A stretch of 64,000 nt of DNA. Source: Scalesia atractyloides (lineage: Eukaryota > Streptophyta > Magnoliopsida > Asterales > Asteraceae). A program made the translations under genes and the position numbers. This document shows, piece by piece, positions 11,619 through 22,214 of this stretch. The notes under the pieces are model-generated. The model searched no databases. It was given only the letters and a program-made list of their open reading frames with translations, and had not been told where the DNA came from. Position 1 is the stretch's first letter. Every line of letters begins with the position of its first letter. The stretch is taken from the NCBI GenBank assembly GCA_947069175.1, contig CAMTDV010000009.1, forward strand, positions 8,129,163 through 8,193,162, in the 5' to 3' direction.

Positions 11619-14061
11619 TTAAGAGATTCAAGCATGGTGGGGGGCTATGCTTGGACTTAAACCTTATGCTCTCGGTAAGGGTTGATGTTCAGTTCGAGAC
11701 TTGATCGCATAATCCGGTAAGTTATATTTATATTAACGGTTTAGCATGTTAAAGTGTTGTAAAAAACACATAGGGTTATCGTGCAATACACGTTACCCTA
11801 ATTAAATTGATAAGGATTGATACAGATAGCGAAATTACGCGTATTGACACGTATAGTAGAAAGCCTTGTATTATAGTACAGGCGTTTATTGATGTCGACA
11901 TTACTAATCTTTGTAAATGTTTTAGTTGAAGGACACTCGCATCTGAAGATGGCGAGAGTTTAACAAATTGTGGATATGACGGAGGAACGGTCCGAATTAT
12001 GACAAAGTAGAGCATGCTCACCAAGGACTAAATCGTGTAACGATCGCGAATAAGGTTAATGGCAAGGAAAGCTCGTAAGGGCAAGCATTTACAAGGTGCA
12101 CGTTTTGAATTTAATTGCACAAATAGTAATATGTAACAAATACATAGAGATTGATCGTTGCATATGTAAGATAAAACTTGGAAAACCTGAATAGGATACC
12201 TATCCAGGATGATGTTTTCCAAGAGAAAATAAGAAGAAATAAGTGTTATTCATGATTGTGAATGACAAGACAATAACCGACTTAGTTTATATAGAAACTT
12301 GGACAGAAGTAATCATTCAAGTAAGTATTCTCAATATAAATACTATTGAAAAAGTAACGATCATATCAACGAATGTGATTGTAAAATAGTTTGATAAAAG
12401 GAAAACATTTATATGTTCAAGAACAAAGCGGGTAAAACTAATGATTGTTACATAACAATAAAATAAAGTTTTACCAAATGAAATCAAGAATATGGAAAAT
12501 GAATAGAGGCGTTGCTTACATGGGCGTGATGTGAAAATTATAAAAGGTTATGTGTACCATGTATTGGTCGCTTACTCTGGCTAAGCAAGTAGTGAACACA
12601 TGATACCAACAACTTCTTATAATGAACGCATTTACGTCCGGTGTAGTAAAATGGGGCGAATGGGATGGATTAAAAAGGTACCCAAACAGATCAAATAAGC
12701 ATAATGTTTGATAACAAATGTAAACGCAAACCGGGTAACGGAAGTGTATTACATTAGAATAACGAGCCCGGGAGAAGGTAGAAGAATCAATGTAAACGAA
12801 ATTACAAACCGAGTAACGAGAATGTTAAGGAATTGGGGTAAAGTCTGATTATTCATAAGTGATGAGATTCACACGAACAAGTCAAACGGATGAAATAAAG
12901 AATAAAGCTTGGTTCAATAAAAGCGATGGATTTCGCTAAGACAACAAAATAATTGAAAACAAAGTCTTAATGCATACCGAAATGGTTGCTTTAATAATGA
13001 CTTTGGTAAAATACCCGATAGATGGGTAGGATTTCAAATATATGCGTAAACCAAGAGACGGGAACGCGGATAGAAAGTCAAAAGACTCGAATTATGAGTT
13101 ATGACTAAAAGATGATAAAATTTCGCAAACATAATTTTTGATAATTATGTTCAACTAATTTAAGATTGAATGGGTTGAGTAAAGAATAAGGTTTGACTGT
13201 CATAAGTGATGGATTTCACACGAAAAAGTCAAACGGGTCAAATAAAATATAATGCTTAATAGTGTAAGCAGGCGCAAACTGAATAACGGGAGCGCAAAAT
13301 GTTAATAAACCTAAGCAATGGGTCATGAGAAAACAAAAAAAATACCTTGACACCAATAATATATTGGAAGAGCGAAATTACACGAGTAAAAGATGATCTA
13401 CGGGATCACCATAACCTTCGGGTTATAAACAATGTAAAAGGTCTACGGACCAAAATGACCCTTGGGTCATAAATAGAAAGAAACGAACTATAGGGGTCTC
13501 ACCTTAAAAGGTGAAAACCTAAGAAATAGCCTACGAGCTAAGTGAATGAAGATACGAGTCACTTGGGTAAAGCGTGAGAACTGGTTACGATTCCATGCGT
13601 AATATAATAGTAATAAAGAAAAAAGATTCTTGATTGTTAATTTCTAGATATGAGTAATTGACGTAAATTAAAGAGAAAACGTTAAATTAAAATTCAGTTT
13701 TTAGTCAAAAGGAACGTTTTAACGAGCTTAAGTAGTATGAGATGGTTTGGGAAACGATTAACATTAAAATAAATAGGTCTTGACACCAATAGGTGTAAGG
13801 CAATAAACTCGAAAGGAATATTTTTTATATGAAAAGTTTATATAAACTTAAAGATGAGGTGATTCGATGCAATCATGGTCTAGAAAAGTAATATAGAATA
13901 TAATCACGTTGTAACGTGAGTGACGGGATGGGAGATCATAAGCACACAAAAAGGCCGGGGATGGCAATGTAGTATAACCGAATGACGGGGTATAAAGTGA
14001 CGGTGACTAATCAGTCTAGCCGGTAAAACCATTCAAAGTCAAAATAGTGTTATGACTTATA
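11619..14061 (+). mobile_element. Non-coding internal region of the LARD-like element
   Basis: About 2.4 kb after the PBS with no Gag or Pol motif on either strand. Short phrases recur, for example TCATAAGTGATG-GATTTCACACGAA-AAGTCAAACGG near 12855 and again near 13205, so part of it is internally duplicated. A purine-rich leader and no coding capacity fit a large retrotransposon derivative (LARD). It is cut off at 14062, where a Copia-A relative begins; no second LTR is seen. Confidence 0.5.
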
Positions 14062-14472
14062 TGTTAGTACAGTATGTACTTGTCTTTGTCTTGTATCGAG
14101 TCTGTATAGAATAGGCTAGCGAAACGAAGTATTTATAAGGTTTTTAGTCAAGTTCGCTCATATTGTAAGATGAAGACAAGTTCGGCCGAACTTGACTATG
14201 TCAAGTTCGCTCGAACTACAATCATCTCCAGCGAACTAGTTTTTGTATAAAGAGCTAGCTTGTTCATTTCATTTGTAGCTTCAGTGATTTTGGCACAGAG
14301 ACGGCGAAGCTCTGTCCAAGTGTTTCCAGGATCTGTAACGTTGAATATTAATGAAACGGTGATTAAATAAAAACAAATGAGTGTATCTAGTGTCGCCTAA
14401 GCAAACGGATTCCGCACGTTTACCTTAGGTTTGTCAGATTAGTGCCTGAACGATCCGTATTTCGGACCTACA
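14062..14472 (+). repeat. 5' LTR of the plus-strand Copia-A relative
   Basis: 411 bp, TGTTAGTACAG...GGACCTACA, ending two bases before the PBS. It shares with the other family LTRs a TATTTATAAGG box near 14130 and palindromes near 14150-14215. The end segment CTGAACGATCCGTA recurs, reversed, in the right-edge LTR at about 61907-61920. The five bases before it are TTATA; the other side of the insertion is lost. Confidence 0.85.
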
Positions 14473-14474
14473 AG

Positions 14475-14489
14475 TGGTATCAGAGCAGG
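14475..14489 (+). other. Primer-binding site of the Copia-A relative
   Basis: TGGTATCAGAGCAGG, initiator tRNA-Met type, two bases after the LTR. Confidence 0.9.
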
Positions 14490-14699
14490 ATTGGCCTAAT
14501 TTGAAGACATTGGACTGAAATCATCTCATCTTCTACTCATTTCTTTTATTTTTAAATTTTCATGGACAATTCACGGATAAAATGGATTGATTTTCAAGTA
14601 TAATACGTAAAATCCATAATAGATAAACCCTTGAAAAGATCAGAGCTTAAAACAAACGAATTCATGCCGAAAAATTGAAAAAACCATGTTTGAAAACAC

Positions 14700-15096
14700 A
14701 TGTTCGCTCGAACTTGACATCAAGTTCGCTCGAACTTGACTGAAAAGTTCGCTCGAACTTGACTGAAAAGTTCATAACTTTTCATCAAGTTCGCCCGAAC
14801 TTGATTGAATTTTTCAAGATTTTTGATAAGTTCGCTTGAACTTACATACTTTTCATTAAGATTTCATCAAGTTCGCTCGAACTTGACTAAATTTTGTTGA
14901 AAAACTTATACAAGTTCGCCCGAACTTGCTTGTTTCTCTTGAAATTAATACAAGTTCGCCCGAACTTGCTTCTTTCTCTTCAAACTTATACAAGTTCGCC
15001 CGAACTTGCTTGTTTCTCTTGAAACTTATACAAGTTCGTCTGAACTTGTTAAATAGCTGAGTTTCACACGCTGTGACAAGTTCGACCGAATTTGTC
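14700..15096. repeat. Eleven-copy palindrome array in the leader
   Basis: Eleven copies of CAAGTTCGNNCGAACTTG or close variants start near 14701, 14721, 14744, 14786, 14827, 14868, 14912, 14952, 14994, 15031 and 15077. The four from 14912 are spaced about 40 bp apart, with near-identical spacers (CTTGTTTCTCTTGAAACTTA), so this part grew by tandem duplication. The variable centre is mostly CT or CC, while the seven-base arms are kept. Confidence 0.9.
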
Positions 15097-15330
15097 CAAG
15101 GTTTTAAAAAAAGGCATGAAAATCCCGAAAAACGTCTCGAACATTATTTATCGTTAGATTCGTATTGACGAGACGAGTTTAAAGCTCTAATCTGGTAAAA
15201 AAAGTTTTTTGAAAAATTTTAAACGTTTTTAGCAAACCGATACGTTGATATTGTCTGTTAAAAAGTTAAATTTTTCTAAAAATTGTCTGTTTGCTAATCA
15301 TTTTTCAAGTGTTTTGAACGACAGATTAGT

Positions 15331-15693
15331 TTGGAAAACGAAATGGAGTCCATGAAGCCTCCTATGTTGATGAATATAGATGAATATGATGTTTGGAAAG
15401 GAAAATTTGAGAGCTGGGTCAAAGCTACGCATTTCCGTAGTTGGGTCGTGATTGAGACAGGTTATGTCATTCCTAGAGATGAAAATCAGCAAATTCTGGA
15501 GAAGTGCAAATATTCTACTCAACAACAAGATGATTATTTTGCTGAAAAGAAAATGATTAATCTGATACAGCAGTCGGTGAAAGGAAATATCTTGAATCTG
15601 CTACCAGAATGTGATACGGCACAAAAGCTATGGAACGCTCTACGTGCTAAACATCTGGAGCGTGCTGAGATGATTAAAAAAGCAAGAAGGTAA
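15331..15693 (+). pseudogene. Gag N-terminal fragment of the Copia-A relative
   Basis: 120 codons. Motifs DEYDVWKGKFESWVKATHF and KKMINLIQQSVKGNILNL line up with Gag of Copia-A. The frame ends with KKARR at 15693 because the following DNA is joined from much further downstream in the element. The upstream in-frame stretch starting at 15298 on the other strand is a shadow. It would encode a truncated capsid segment at most. Confidence 0.8.
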
Positions 15694-15699
15694 AGTCAG

Positions 15700-16104
15700 A
15701 GGTAAAAATTGTTGATAAAGAAGTGGTAAAGGTACAAATTGTGGAGGTCGAAAAACCTTGCACAAAGTGTACTGAATCTGTGTGCTTAAATTGTCAAAAA
15801 TTCAAATCTATTAATGTCAAACTTTTGAAAGATTTGGAATGTTTGTCATTAGAAAATAAAAAGTTAAAAGAAAATGAAAAGAATTTTTGAAAATCAAATA
15901 AAAATTTTAGAAAATAAAAAATTACAAAATGTGAAATACTTTCAAAATAATATAAAAAATTTAGAAAATGATAAATCTGTTTTGAATAAAAATGTTATTG
16001 AAAAACAAAATATAATAAACTCGCATCTTGAAAAAATTAGAAAACTTGAACAAAATGTTGAGATTGCAAAAAATAAAATTGAGGTCATACACGATACCTG
16101 TTAA
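15700..16104 (+). pseudogene. Cys-pair and Asn/Lys-rich helical segment
   Basis: The first part encodes VVKVQIVEVEKPCTKCTESV, the same Cys-pair phrase as Copia-A. The open frame 15874-16104 then encodes an Asn/Lys/Glu-rich stretch (LENKKLQNVKYFQNNIKNLE) with hydrophobic residues spaced as in a coiled coil. The two parts are in different frames. It lies directly after the truncated Gag, showing the internal deletion. Confidence 0.6.
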
Positions 16105-16162
16105 GGTCGTGTAGGTTCGTTCGTGTATTCGTGTATCGTGTATCCTGTAAAATTGTCAGCCC
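16088..16162 (-). repeat. Terminal fragment of a hAT-type MITE
   Basis: Read on the minus strand it starts TAGGGCTGACAATTTTACAG and runs into repeats of ACACGA/CGTGTA. A TAGGGCTG(A/G)CAA end followed by ACACGA repeats is a common plant hAT-like MITE type, from memory. The other end is absent, so it is a fragment. Confidence 0.45.
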
Positions 16163-16251
16163 TACAATTAATCTCAACCCTCCAAAAGATCAATAGACTA
16201 AAATCCTTCTGACCCTTCTTATTTATTTTACCCTTTGTATTTGATCGTTAA

Positions 16252-16645
16252 TCTATATATATAAAAGAAGAAGTCATCAGCTATAATTAATTTTCTAATA
16301 TTTTGTTTTGGTCACAAAGGTCCTAAGTTATTAATTGTGACCACCATAGTTTTCTTTTCTTAGGGTTGCCTTTGGCCATCAAATTTTAGATACTGGTCAA
16401 TATTAGTCCCTTTAGTTTTAGCTTTTTTTGTCTTTTATTGAAAGGGTATCTTCAAGTTTTTAAATTTATTACTTTTACCCCTCTTTCACAATCTCTTTGA
16501 CTCTTTTGACTTTTTAATGCGTGTCGGTAAAAGTTCAAATACTACGGGTTACGTTATGTAAGTCATTTAAATTTGTGGTGTCTTTACGCTTTTCTAGGTT
16601 TTGATCTGACGCTGCAACGCAGTGAGGTCAATTCTCGTTAACTAA
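16252..16645 (+). mobile_element. Small Helitron-like element
   Basis: Begins TCTATATATATAAAAGAAG right after an A, as plant Helitron 5' ends often do. It finishes near a GC-rich hairpin-like stretch (GACGCTGCAACGCAGTGAGGTC, 16609-16630) and TTAACTAA. The 3' end is not the textbook CTAG-T, so the right border is uncertain. There is no coding frame, so it would be non-autonomous. Confidence 0.4.
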
Positions 16646-16794
16646 ATAAATACAAGTGTCTCATTTCTATGCTTACATTAGTCTTAGATTTACGAACACA
16701 ATTTTCATTTTTTATTTAATTAACTAAACAAATTCGAACAAATGTTTCATCTCTATGTTTACATCATTTTACTAAGTTTCGTTAGTATTAGAAA

Positions 16795-17038
16795 TAGGCA
16801 TTTGGTATTGGGAACCATTACCAAACCGTATCGGGTATTGTGGTATCAGTACCGGTACCCATTTACCCTGTTTTTCGATACCGGCACGGTGCCAGTTTTT
16901 ATGGGTAAAACACCGGTAAATACTCGAACCGGTATATTCAATACCGGTACCAATTATCCTTGTTTTTTGTACCGCTACATTCAGTACCAAATGGGTACCA
17001 TACTTTCATCTTTTTGTACCAGTACTGGTACCAATACT
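16795..17038 (+). repeat. GTACC-rich repeat, left part
   Basis: Dense GGTACC, GGTATTG and ACCGGTACC phrases. It breaks off where the Copia-B LTR begins and resumes at 23743 (CTTTCGGTATCGGTACTTTC), so it was one repeat before Copia-B inserted. A related copy lies in PP2C intron 2 (34600-34895). Open frames through it follow from the repeat period and are not genes. Confidence 0.7.
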
Positions 17039-18033
17039 TGTTGGAAATTAATGAAAAATAATATTATAATAATTATTTAGTGATTAAAGCAATTGAATGA
17101 GAAATCATAAGCTTTAATTATGTGTTGGAACCTTAATGTGTGGGGAATTGTGCTTGTCCCATATTGGTAAATCTTTTATAGATTTATAATTAAAATTCTC
17201 TACACGAATGTATTCTTGTGTGACAACTCACACCCAGTGGCAGCCAGGAGGGTGTGAAGCACCCGACACGCACACGCGCCCGCGCCCGGGCACGGGCATG
17301 GGACTGGGACTGGGACGAGTGCGATGGGCGCAATGTGGCGCTTTGATGGGCCTTGCACTTCGCACGCTCGCATCGCCGCGAGCCGCTTGGAGCCGCCTTT
17401 AGTATTTTTTAGATGTGTCTTGGCTTGGGTTGTCAGCTAGAGACTTTTCAAGTTTCTACCAGTTAAATGATTAAGTTACTGAATTCATTGTGCCATTGAA
17501 TTCTAGAATTCAGTTTTATAAGTTTTAGAATTCTTTGTGCTATTGAATTCTAGAGTTTAATTTTATTTAATTGTGTATTCAATAGAGACTCATCATTTCG
17601 AATTCTAATCAGTATAAATACAAAGCTTTGTGCTTTGTTTTGATACACAGGACACAGAAATCGTATGGTTCATACAACACACACATCAAACGAGTTCCCT
17701 AACTTTGCATCTTTGCGCACTCTTGTTTCAGGTATACTTTCGGGTGCTAGGCTAATCCCAGCAGTACAATCTGCTTAGACTGTTGTACCCTGGGAAACAG
17801 ACAGGTTCACCTGGGTGGCCCGAAATCTGTTTTAAGGGAAGCGTGATCTTAACGTGTCTCAGTCACCATTTTTATGTTTTCCATTTACTTTTCTTTGTAA
17901 TCTGTTCTTGGTTAAGATTATATTTTTTGTATTGTAATTCCTTTCAGTTTGATGTAGTTCTTCTTTATGTATTGTAATCATAATATTGATTAATAAATTT
18001 TTATTTTAATTGTTTGTGAACGGTTGTCCTACA
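17039..18033 (+). repeat. Copia-B 5' LTR
   Basis: Starts TGTTGGAAATTAATG and ends GGTTGTCCTACA. It holds a short GC-rich island at 17265-17400 (CGCGCCCGCGCCCGGGCACG), a CAGTATAAATACAAAG TATA-type box near 17615, and CA-rich sequence that could be the transcript start. No tRNA-Met primer site follows; the next bases are AGCTTAAAACAG. Confidence 0.85.
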
Positions 18034-18170
18034 AGCTTAAAACAGATTTTAAAAACCCGTTCACTATTTTGGTTTTTATAATTTTTTTAGCAAACTTTTG
18101 TAGTTTGCATTGGTTTTATGTAAACCAAATTATTTCTGCCTTCACTAATTTTTTGTCTCTTGTTTCAGAA

Positions 18171-19460
18171 ATGGCTACTGTTTCAGCAATCACATCAACC
18201 ACTGTTGGATCCACATCCACCACCATGGGACCATTAGTTGGTACCCAAGCAGCCCAAGCTGTGGCTAATCATGCTGAGAAGCCAGAAAAGTTCACTGGCT
18301 TGAACTTTAAGAGGTGGCAAAAGAAAATGTTGTTTTATCTGACCACCTTGAACCTAGCGAGGTTCTTAACTGAGACCCCTCCTGTTCTTGCAGAAGGGAC
18401 TAGTGATGCCCAATCTGTGAGTGCAGTTGATGCATGGAAACATTCTGAGTACCTATGCCGCAACTATGTGTTGAATGGCCTCTCGGATGCATTGTATAAT
18501 GTGTATTTCAAGGTACCAACTGCAAAAGAATTATGGGAGTCATTGGAACGCAAATACAAGACCGAGGATGCGGGTACAAAGAAATTTGTTGTGGCAAGAT
18601 TTTTGGACTATAAAATGATTGACTCAAAAACTGTTATGAGTCAAGTTCAAGAATTGCATATTATTCTTAGTGACATTTTGTCTGAAGGAATGAATCTTAG
18701 TGAAACATTCCAAGTGGCAGCAATTGTTGAAAAGTTGCCTCCTAGTTGGGTGGACTTCAAGAATTACCTTAAGCATAAGCGAAAGGAAATGACAATTGAA
18801 GACCTTTTTGTTCGTCTTCGTATTGAGGAAGACAATAGGCTGTCACACAAAGGAAGTCAAGTTGAAGCTTCAACAAAAGCAAACCTTGTGGAACATGGTC
18901 AATCCTCAAGGGGTCACAAGGGTCACAAGGGTAACAAAGGCTACAAGTTCAATGGCAACGGAAAGAACAAAGGTGTTGACCTTGGGCCAAAGAAAGGTGG
19001 TGTGAAGAAGAAGGTTGGTCCCTTTAAAGGGAAGTGTTACAACTGTGGACAAACTGGTCACCGTGCTGACCAATGCAAAGAGCCTAAGCGTGACACAGCT
19101 CTTATGGTTGATGATGATGGTATGCCTTTAGTGGCCATGGTTTCAGACCTCACTGCCATGATGGAGGAGGTAAATTTGGTGGCTAATGAGCCAAAAGGGT
19201 GGTGGGTTGATACTGGGGCAACCCGCCATATGTGCCCAGACAAGAGCCTCTTTAATACGTTTAAAGAGGTGGTGGGAGAAGAGAAGTTGTACATGGGAAA
19301 TGCTGCTACAGCTGATATCAAGGGAGAAGGTGATGTGATCTTAAAGTGGACTTCTGGGAAAGAGCTCACTTTGAAGAATGTGCTTTATGTTCCTGACCTG
19401 CGCAAGAGTTTTGTGTCGGGTTGGATGCTTAACAAGTTTGGTTTTCGTTTGGTTTTTTAG
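18171..19460 (+). pseudogene. Copia-B Gag and protease
   Basis: The ATG at 18171 (MATVSAITSTTVGSTST) follows TTTCAG, so the leader may be spliced; the open frame also extends upstream to 18024. Gag shows KFTGLNFKRWQKKMLFYL, the UBN2-type capsid, and the zinc knuckle CYNCGQTGHRADQC at about 19035-19080. Protease follows: WWVDTGATRHMCPDKS (DTG near 19208-19216) and LKNVLYVPDLRKSFVSGWML. The frame stops at TAG 19458-19460 after FGFRLVF. Beyond it the GAG-pre-integrase sequence continues after a one-base shift, so the polyprotein is broken here. Confidence 0.9.
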
Positions 19461-19499
19461 AGTGACCAGTTTGTTTTAAGTAAGCGTGGTATGTTTGTT

Positions 19500-20410
19500 G
19501 GAAAGGGATATGCCCAAAAATGGCATGTTTAAACTTAATGTCATGGCTGTTCAGAAAAACATGAATAAAAATGCTAGTACTTCTGCTTACTTGGTTGAGT
19601 CTCCTAATGTTTGGCATGGACGTCTTGGTCATGTAAATTTTAATTGATGCGTCGTTTAATTAAATTAGATTACATACCAAATTTTGCCATTGACTCTAAA
19701 ACAAAATGTAAAACATGTGTTGAAGCAAAACAAACAAGATCATCCTTCAAATCAATTGAAAGAATAACTGAACCCCTTGATCTGATTCACACTGATATGT
19801 GTGACTTAAAATCAATTCCCACAAGAGGCGGTGCGGTAATAAATATTTTATTACTTTTATCGATGACAATACAAGATATTGTTATGTTTACTTACTTAAG
19901 AGTAAGGATGAAGCAATTGACAAGTTTAACTTGTATAAAGCTGAAGTTGAGAATCAACTCAACAAGAAAATAAAGCGTGTGAGAAGTGATAGAGGAGGTG
20001 AATATGTTTCACCATTTGGGGAAGTATGTGCACAAAGTGGCATCATACACAAATGTACACCTCCTTATACACCCCAATCAAATGGTATTGCGGAACGAAA
20101 GAATCGTACATTAAAAGAAATGATGAATGCCATGTTGATAAGTTCTGGGATGAGCCAGGACATGTGGGGGGAGGCCATTTTATCGGCCAATTTTTTATTG
20201 AATAAAATACATTTCAAGAATAAGGATGTAACACCTCATGAGTTGTGGTGGGGACATAAATCATCCTATAAATACTTGAAAGTGTAGGGGTGCTTGGCCA
20301 AGGTGATTGTTACACCCCCTAAGACACTTAGAATAGGGCCCAAAACTGTTGATTGCATTTTCATTGGATATGCCAAAAACGGTAGTTCACATCGTTTTCT
20401 TGTATATTAA
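19500..20410 (+). pseudogene. Copia-B GAG-pre-integrase and integrase
   Basis: The region runs from NVWHGRLGHVNF (near 19610) through CKTCVEAKQTRSSF, then DLIHTDMCDLKSI and KRVRSDRGGEYVSPFGEV to TPQSNGIAERKNRTL. The zinc-binding His/Cys set and the D, D and E of the catalytic core are therefore all present. It is split over three frames: a stop after HVNFN near 19644, a shift near 19830, and TAG at 20285-20287 and about 20408 in the SH3-like part (GCLAKVIVTPPKT, FIGYAKNGS). It could not make a functional enzyme. Confidence 0.85.
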
Positions 20411-20425
20411 TCTAAGAATCATGAT

Positions 20426-22214
20426 GTGCATAATGACTCTATCATAGAGACAAGGCCAGGAAATGTGACTTACTTTGAAGAAGAGTTTCCTTTGTTAGTA
20501 CAAACTCATGCAAGTTCTTCAAATCATGCAAGTTCATCAACAATGGTTGATGAGATTGTTCGAGAGGAAACTCAAGAACGATCAGATGTTGAAGAGGGTG
20601 AGCAAAGAAGAAGTAAAAGGCAAAGGATTGAGAAATCCTTTGGACCTGACTTTCTTACATACATGGTTGAGAGTGAGCCTCAAACCTATCGAGAAGCAGT
20701 CACCTTTTCAGATGGACCTCAATGGAAAGAAGCCATCAAGAGTGAAATTGATTCTATCTTGTAGAATCATACTTGGGAGTTAGTAGATCTTCCACCAGGG
20801 TGCAAGCCACTTGGATATCGATGGATATTTAAGAAAAAGATGAAAGCGGATGGCTCTGTCGACAAGTATAAGGCAAGGCTTGTGATCAAAGGGTTTAGAC
20901 AAAAGGAAGGTCTTGAGTATTTTGACACATACTCCCTGTGACTAGAATAACCTCTATTAGGTTGGTGCTTGCAATAGCAGCTTTGAGAAACTTGGATATA
21001 CATCAAATGGATGTAAAAACCGCATTTCTCAATGGGGAATTAGAGGAAGAGATTTACATGGAGCAACCAGAGGGTTTCTCTGCTCCTGGCCAAGAGGGAA
21101 AAGTGTGTAAACTCGTCAACTCATTATATGGCTTGAAGCAAGCTCCAAAACAATGGCATCAAAAGTTTGACCAAGTTATGCTTAACAATGGTTTCAAAAT
21201 AAATGAATGCGATAAATGTGTCTATGTGAAAGACACTTCTAAAGGTTATGTGATCTTATGCCTTTATGTAGATGATATGCTTATCATTGGGAGTGATGAT
21301 AAGATGATCAGATCTACTAAAGACATGTTGAAAGCAAGATTTGACATGAAAGATATGGGTCTAGCTGATGTGATTCTTGGAGTAAAGATCATTAGAACCC
21401 AAACTGGCTTGGTGCTAAGACAATCTCATTATGTTGATAAGATCCTTCAGAAGTTCAATCCAGAGGACACGAGTGTAGCTCAAACTCCAATTGATACCTC
21501 TCAACATTTGTCAAAAAATAGAGGCGAGAGTGTTGCTCAATTGGAATACTCAAGATCATTGGCAGTCTTATGTATCTCATGTCATGTACTCGGCCAGACT
21601 TGGCATATGCTGTGAGTAGGCTAAGTAGATATACTAGTAATCCTAGTTCAGAACATTGGAAGAGTATGACAAGATTATTAAGGTATTTGAGATACACGAG
21701 AAACTATGGACTACATTATGGCCAAAATCCAGCTGTTGTGGAAGGATTCAGTGATGCCAACTGGATATCCGATCAGAAAGATTCTAGATCTACAAGTGGA
21801 TATGTGTTTACCCTTGGAGGTGCAGCTATTTCTTGGAAGTCGTCCAAGAAAACTCTTAAAGCTAGATCCACGATGGAATCTGAGTTTATCGCGTTAGATA
21901 AAGCTGGAGAAGAGGCAGAATGGTTACGTCAATTCTTGGAATATGTTCCAAGATGGCCTAAGCCTGTGACGGCCATCTGCATACATTGTGATTGCCAATC
22001 AGCTATTGGTAGAGCTCAAAATGCAATGTATAATGGCAGATCAAGGCACATACGACGTCGGCATAACACGATACGACAACTACTCTCAACTGGAGTTATC
22101 ACGATTGACTATGTGAAGTCAAAGAATAACATTGCGGATTCGCTTACAAAAGGCTTAAGCAGAGAGGTAGTACATAAGTCGTCGATGGGAATGGGACTAA
22201 AGCCCTTGGAGTAA
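20426..22214 (+). pseudogene. Copia-B reverse transcriptase and RNase H
   Basis: The linker and RT start lie at 20426-20764 (TYREAVTFSDGPQWKEAIKS), closed by TAG at 20762-20764. RT continues with HTWELVDLPPGCKPLGYRWI, a one-base shift near 20938, then IHQMDVKTAFLNGELEEEIY and the catalytic YVDD near 21264-21275. A shift near 21570-21600 leads to RPDLAYAVSRLSRY and RNase H (STSGYVFTLGGAAISW, ESEFIALDKAGEEAEWLR), ending SSMGMGLKPLE at 22214. Three or more breaks make it non-functional, but domain identity is certain. Confidence 0.9.

Larger units (their letters stand above)
14062..16105 (+). mobile_element. Copia-A relative, plus strand, internally deleted
   Basis: Starts with a 5' LTR, PBS and palindrome array like those of Copia-A, then a Gag start (15331-15693). 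The sequence then jumps to the Cys-pair region and an Asn/Lys-rich helical tail (15700-16102). Compared with Copia-A, the DNA between the middle of Gag and the Cys-pair motif is missing, as are protease, integrase, RT and the 3' LTR. It ends against a hAT MITE end near 16088-16162. This is a dead fragment. Confidence 0.85.

Noticed and set aside
14700..15096. CRISPR array
   Set aside because: Spacers are near-copies of each other, the repeat is in a plant LTR element and no cas-like gene is present.
14700..15096. Heat-shock element or bacterial LexA-type box
   Set aside because: TTC and GAA are four bases apart, not two as in heat-shock elements; GAAC/GTTC order is reversed compared with the LexA box.
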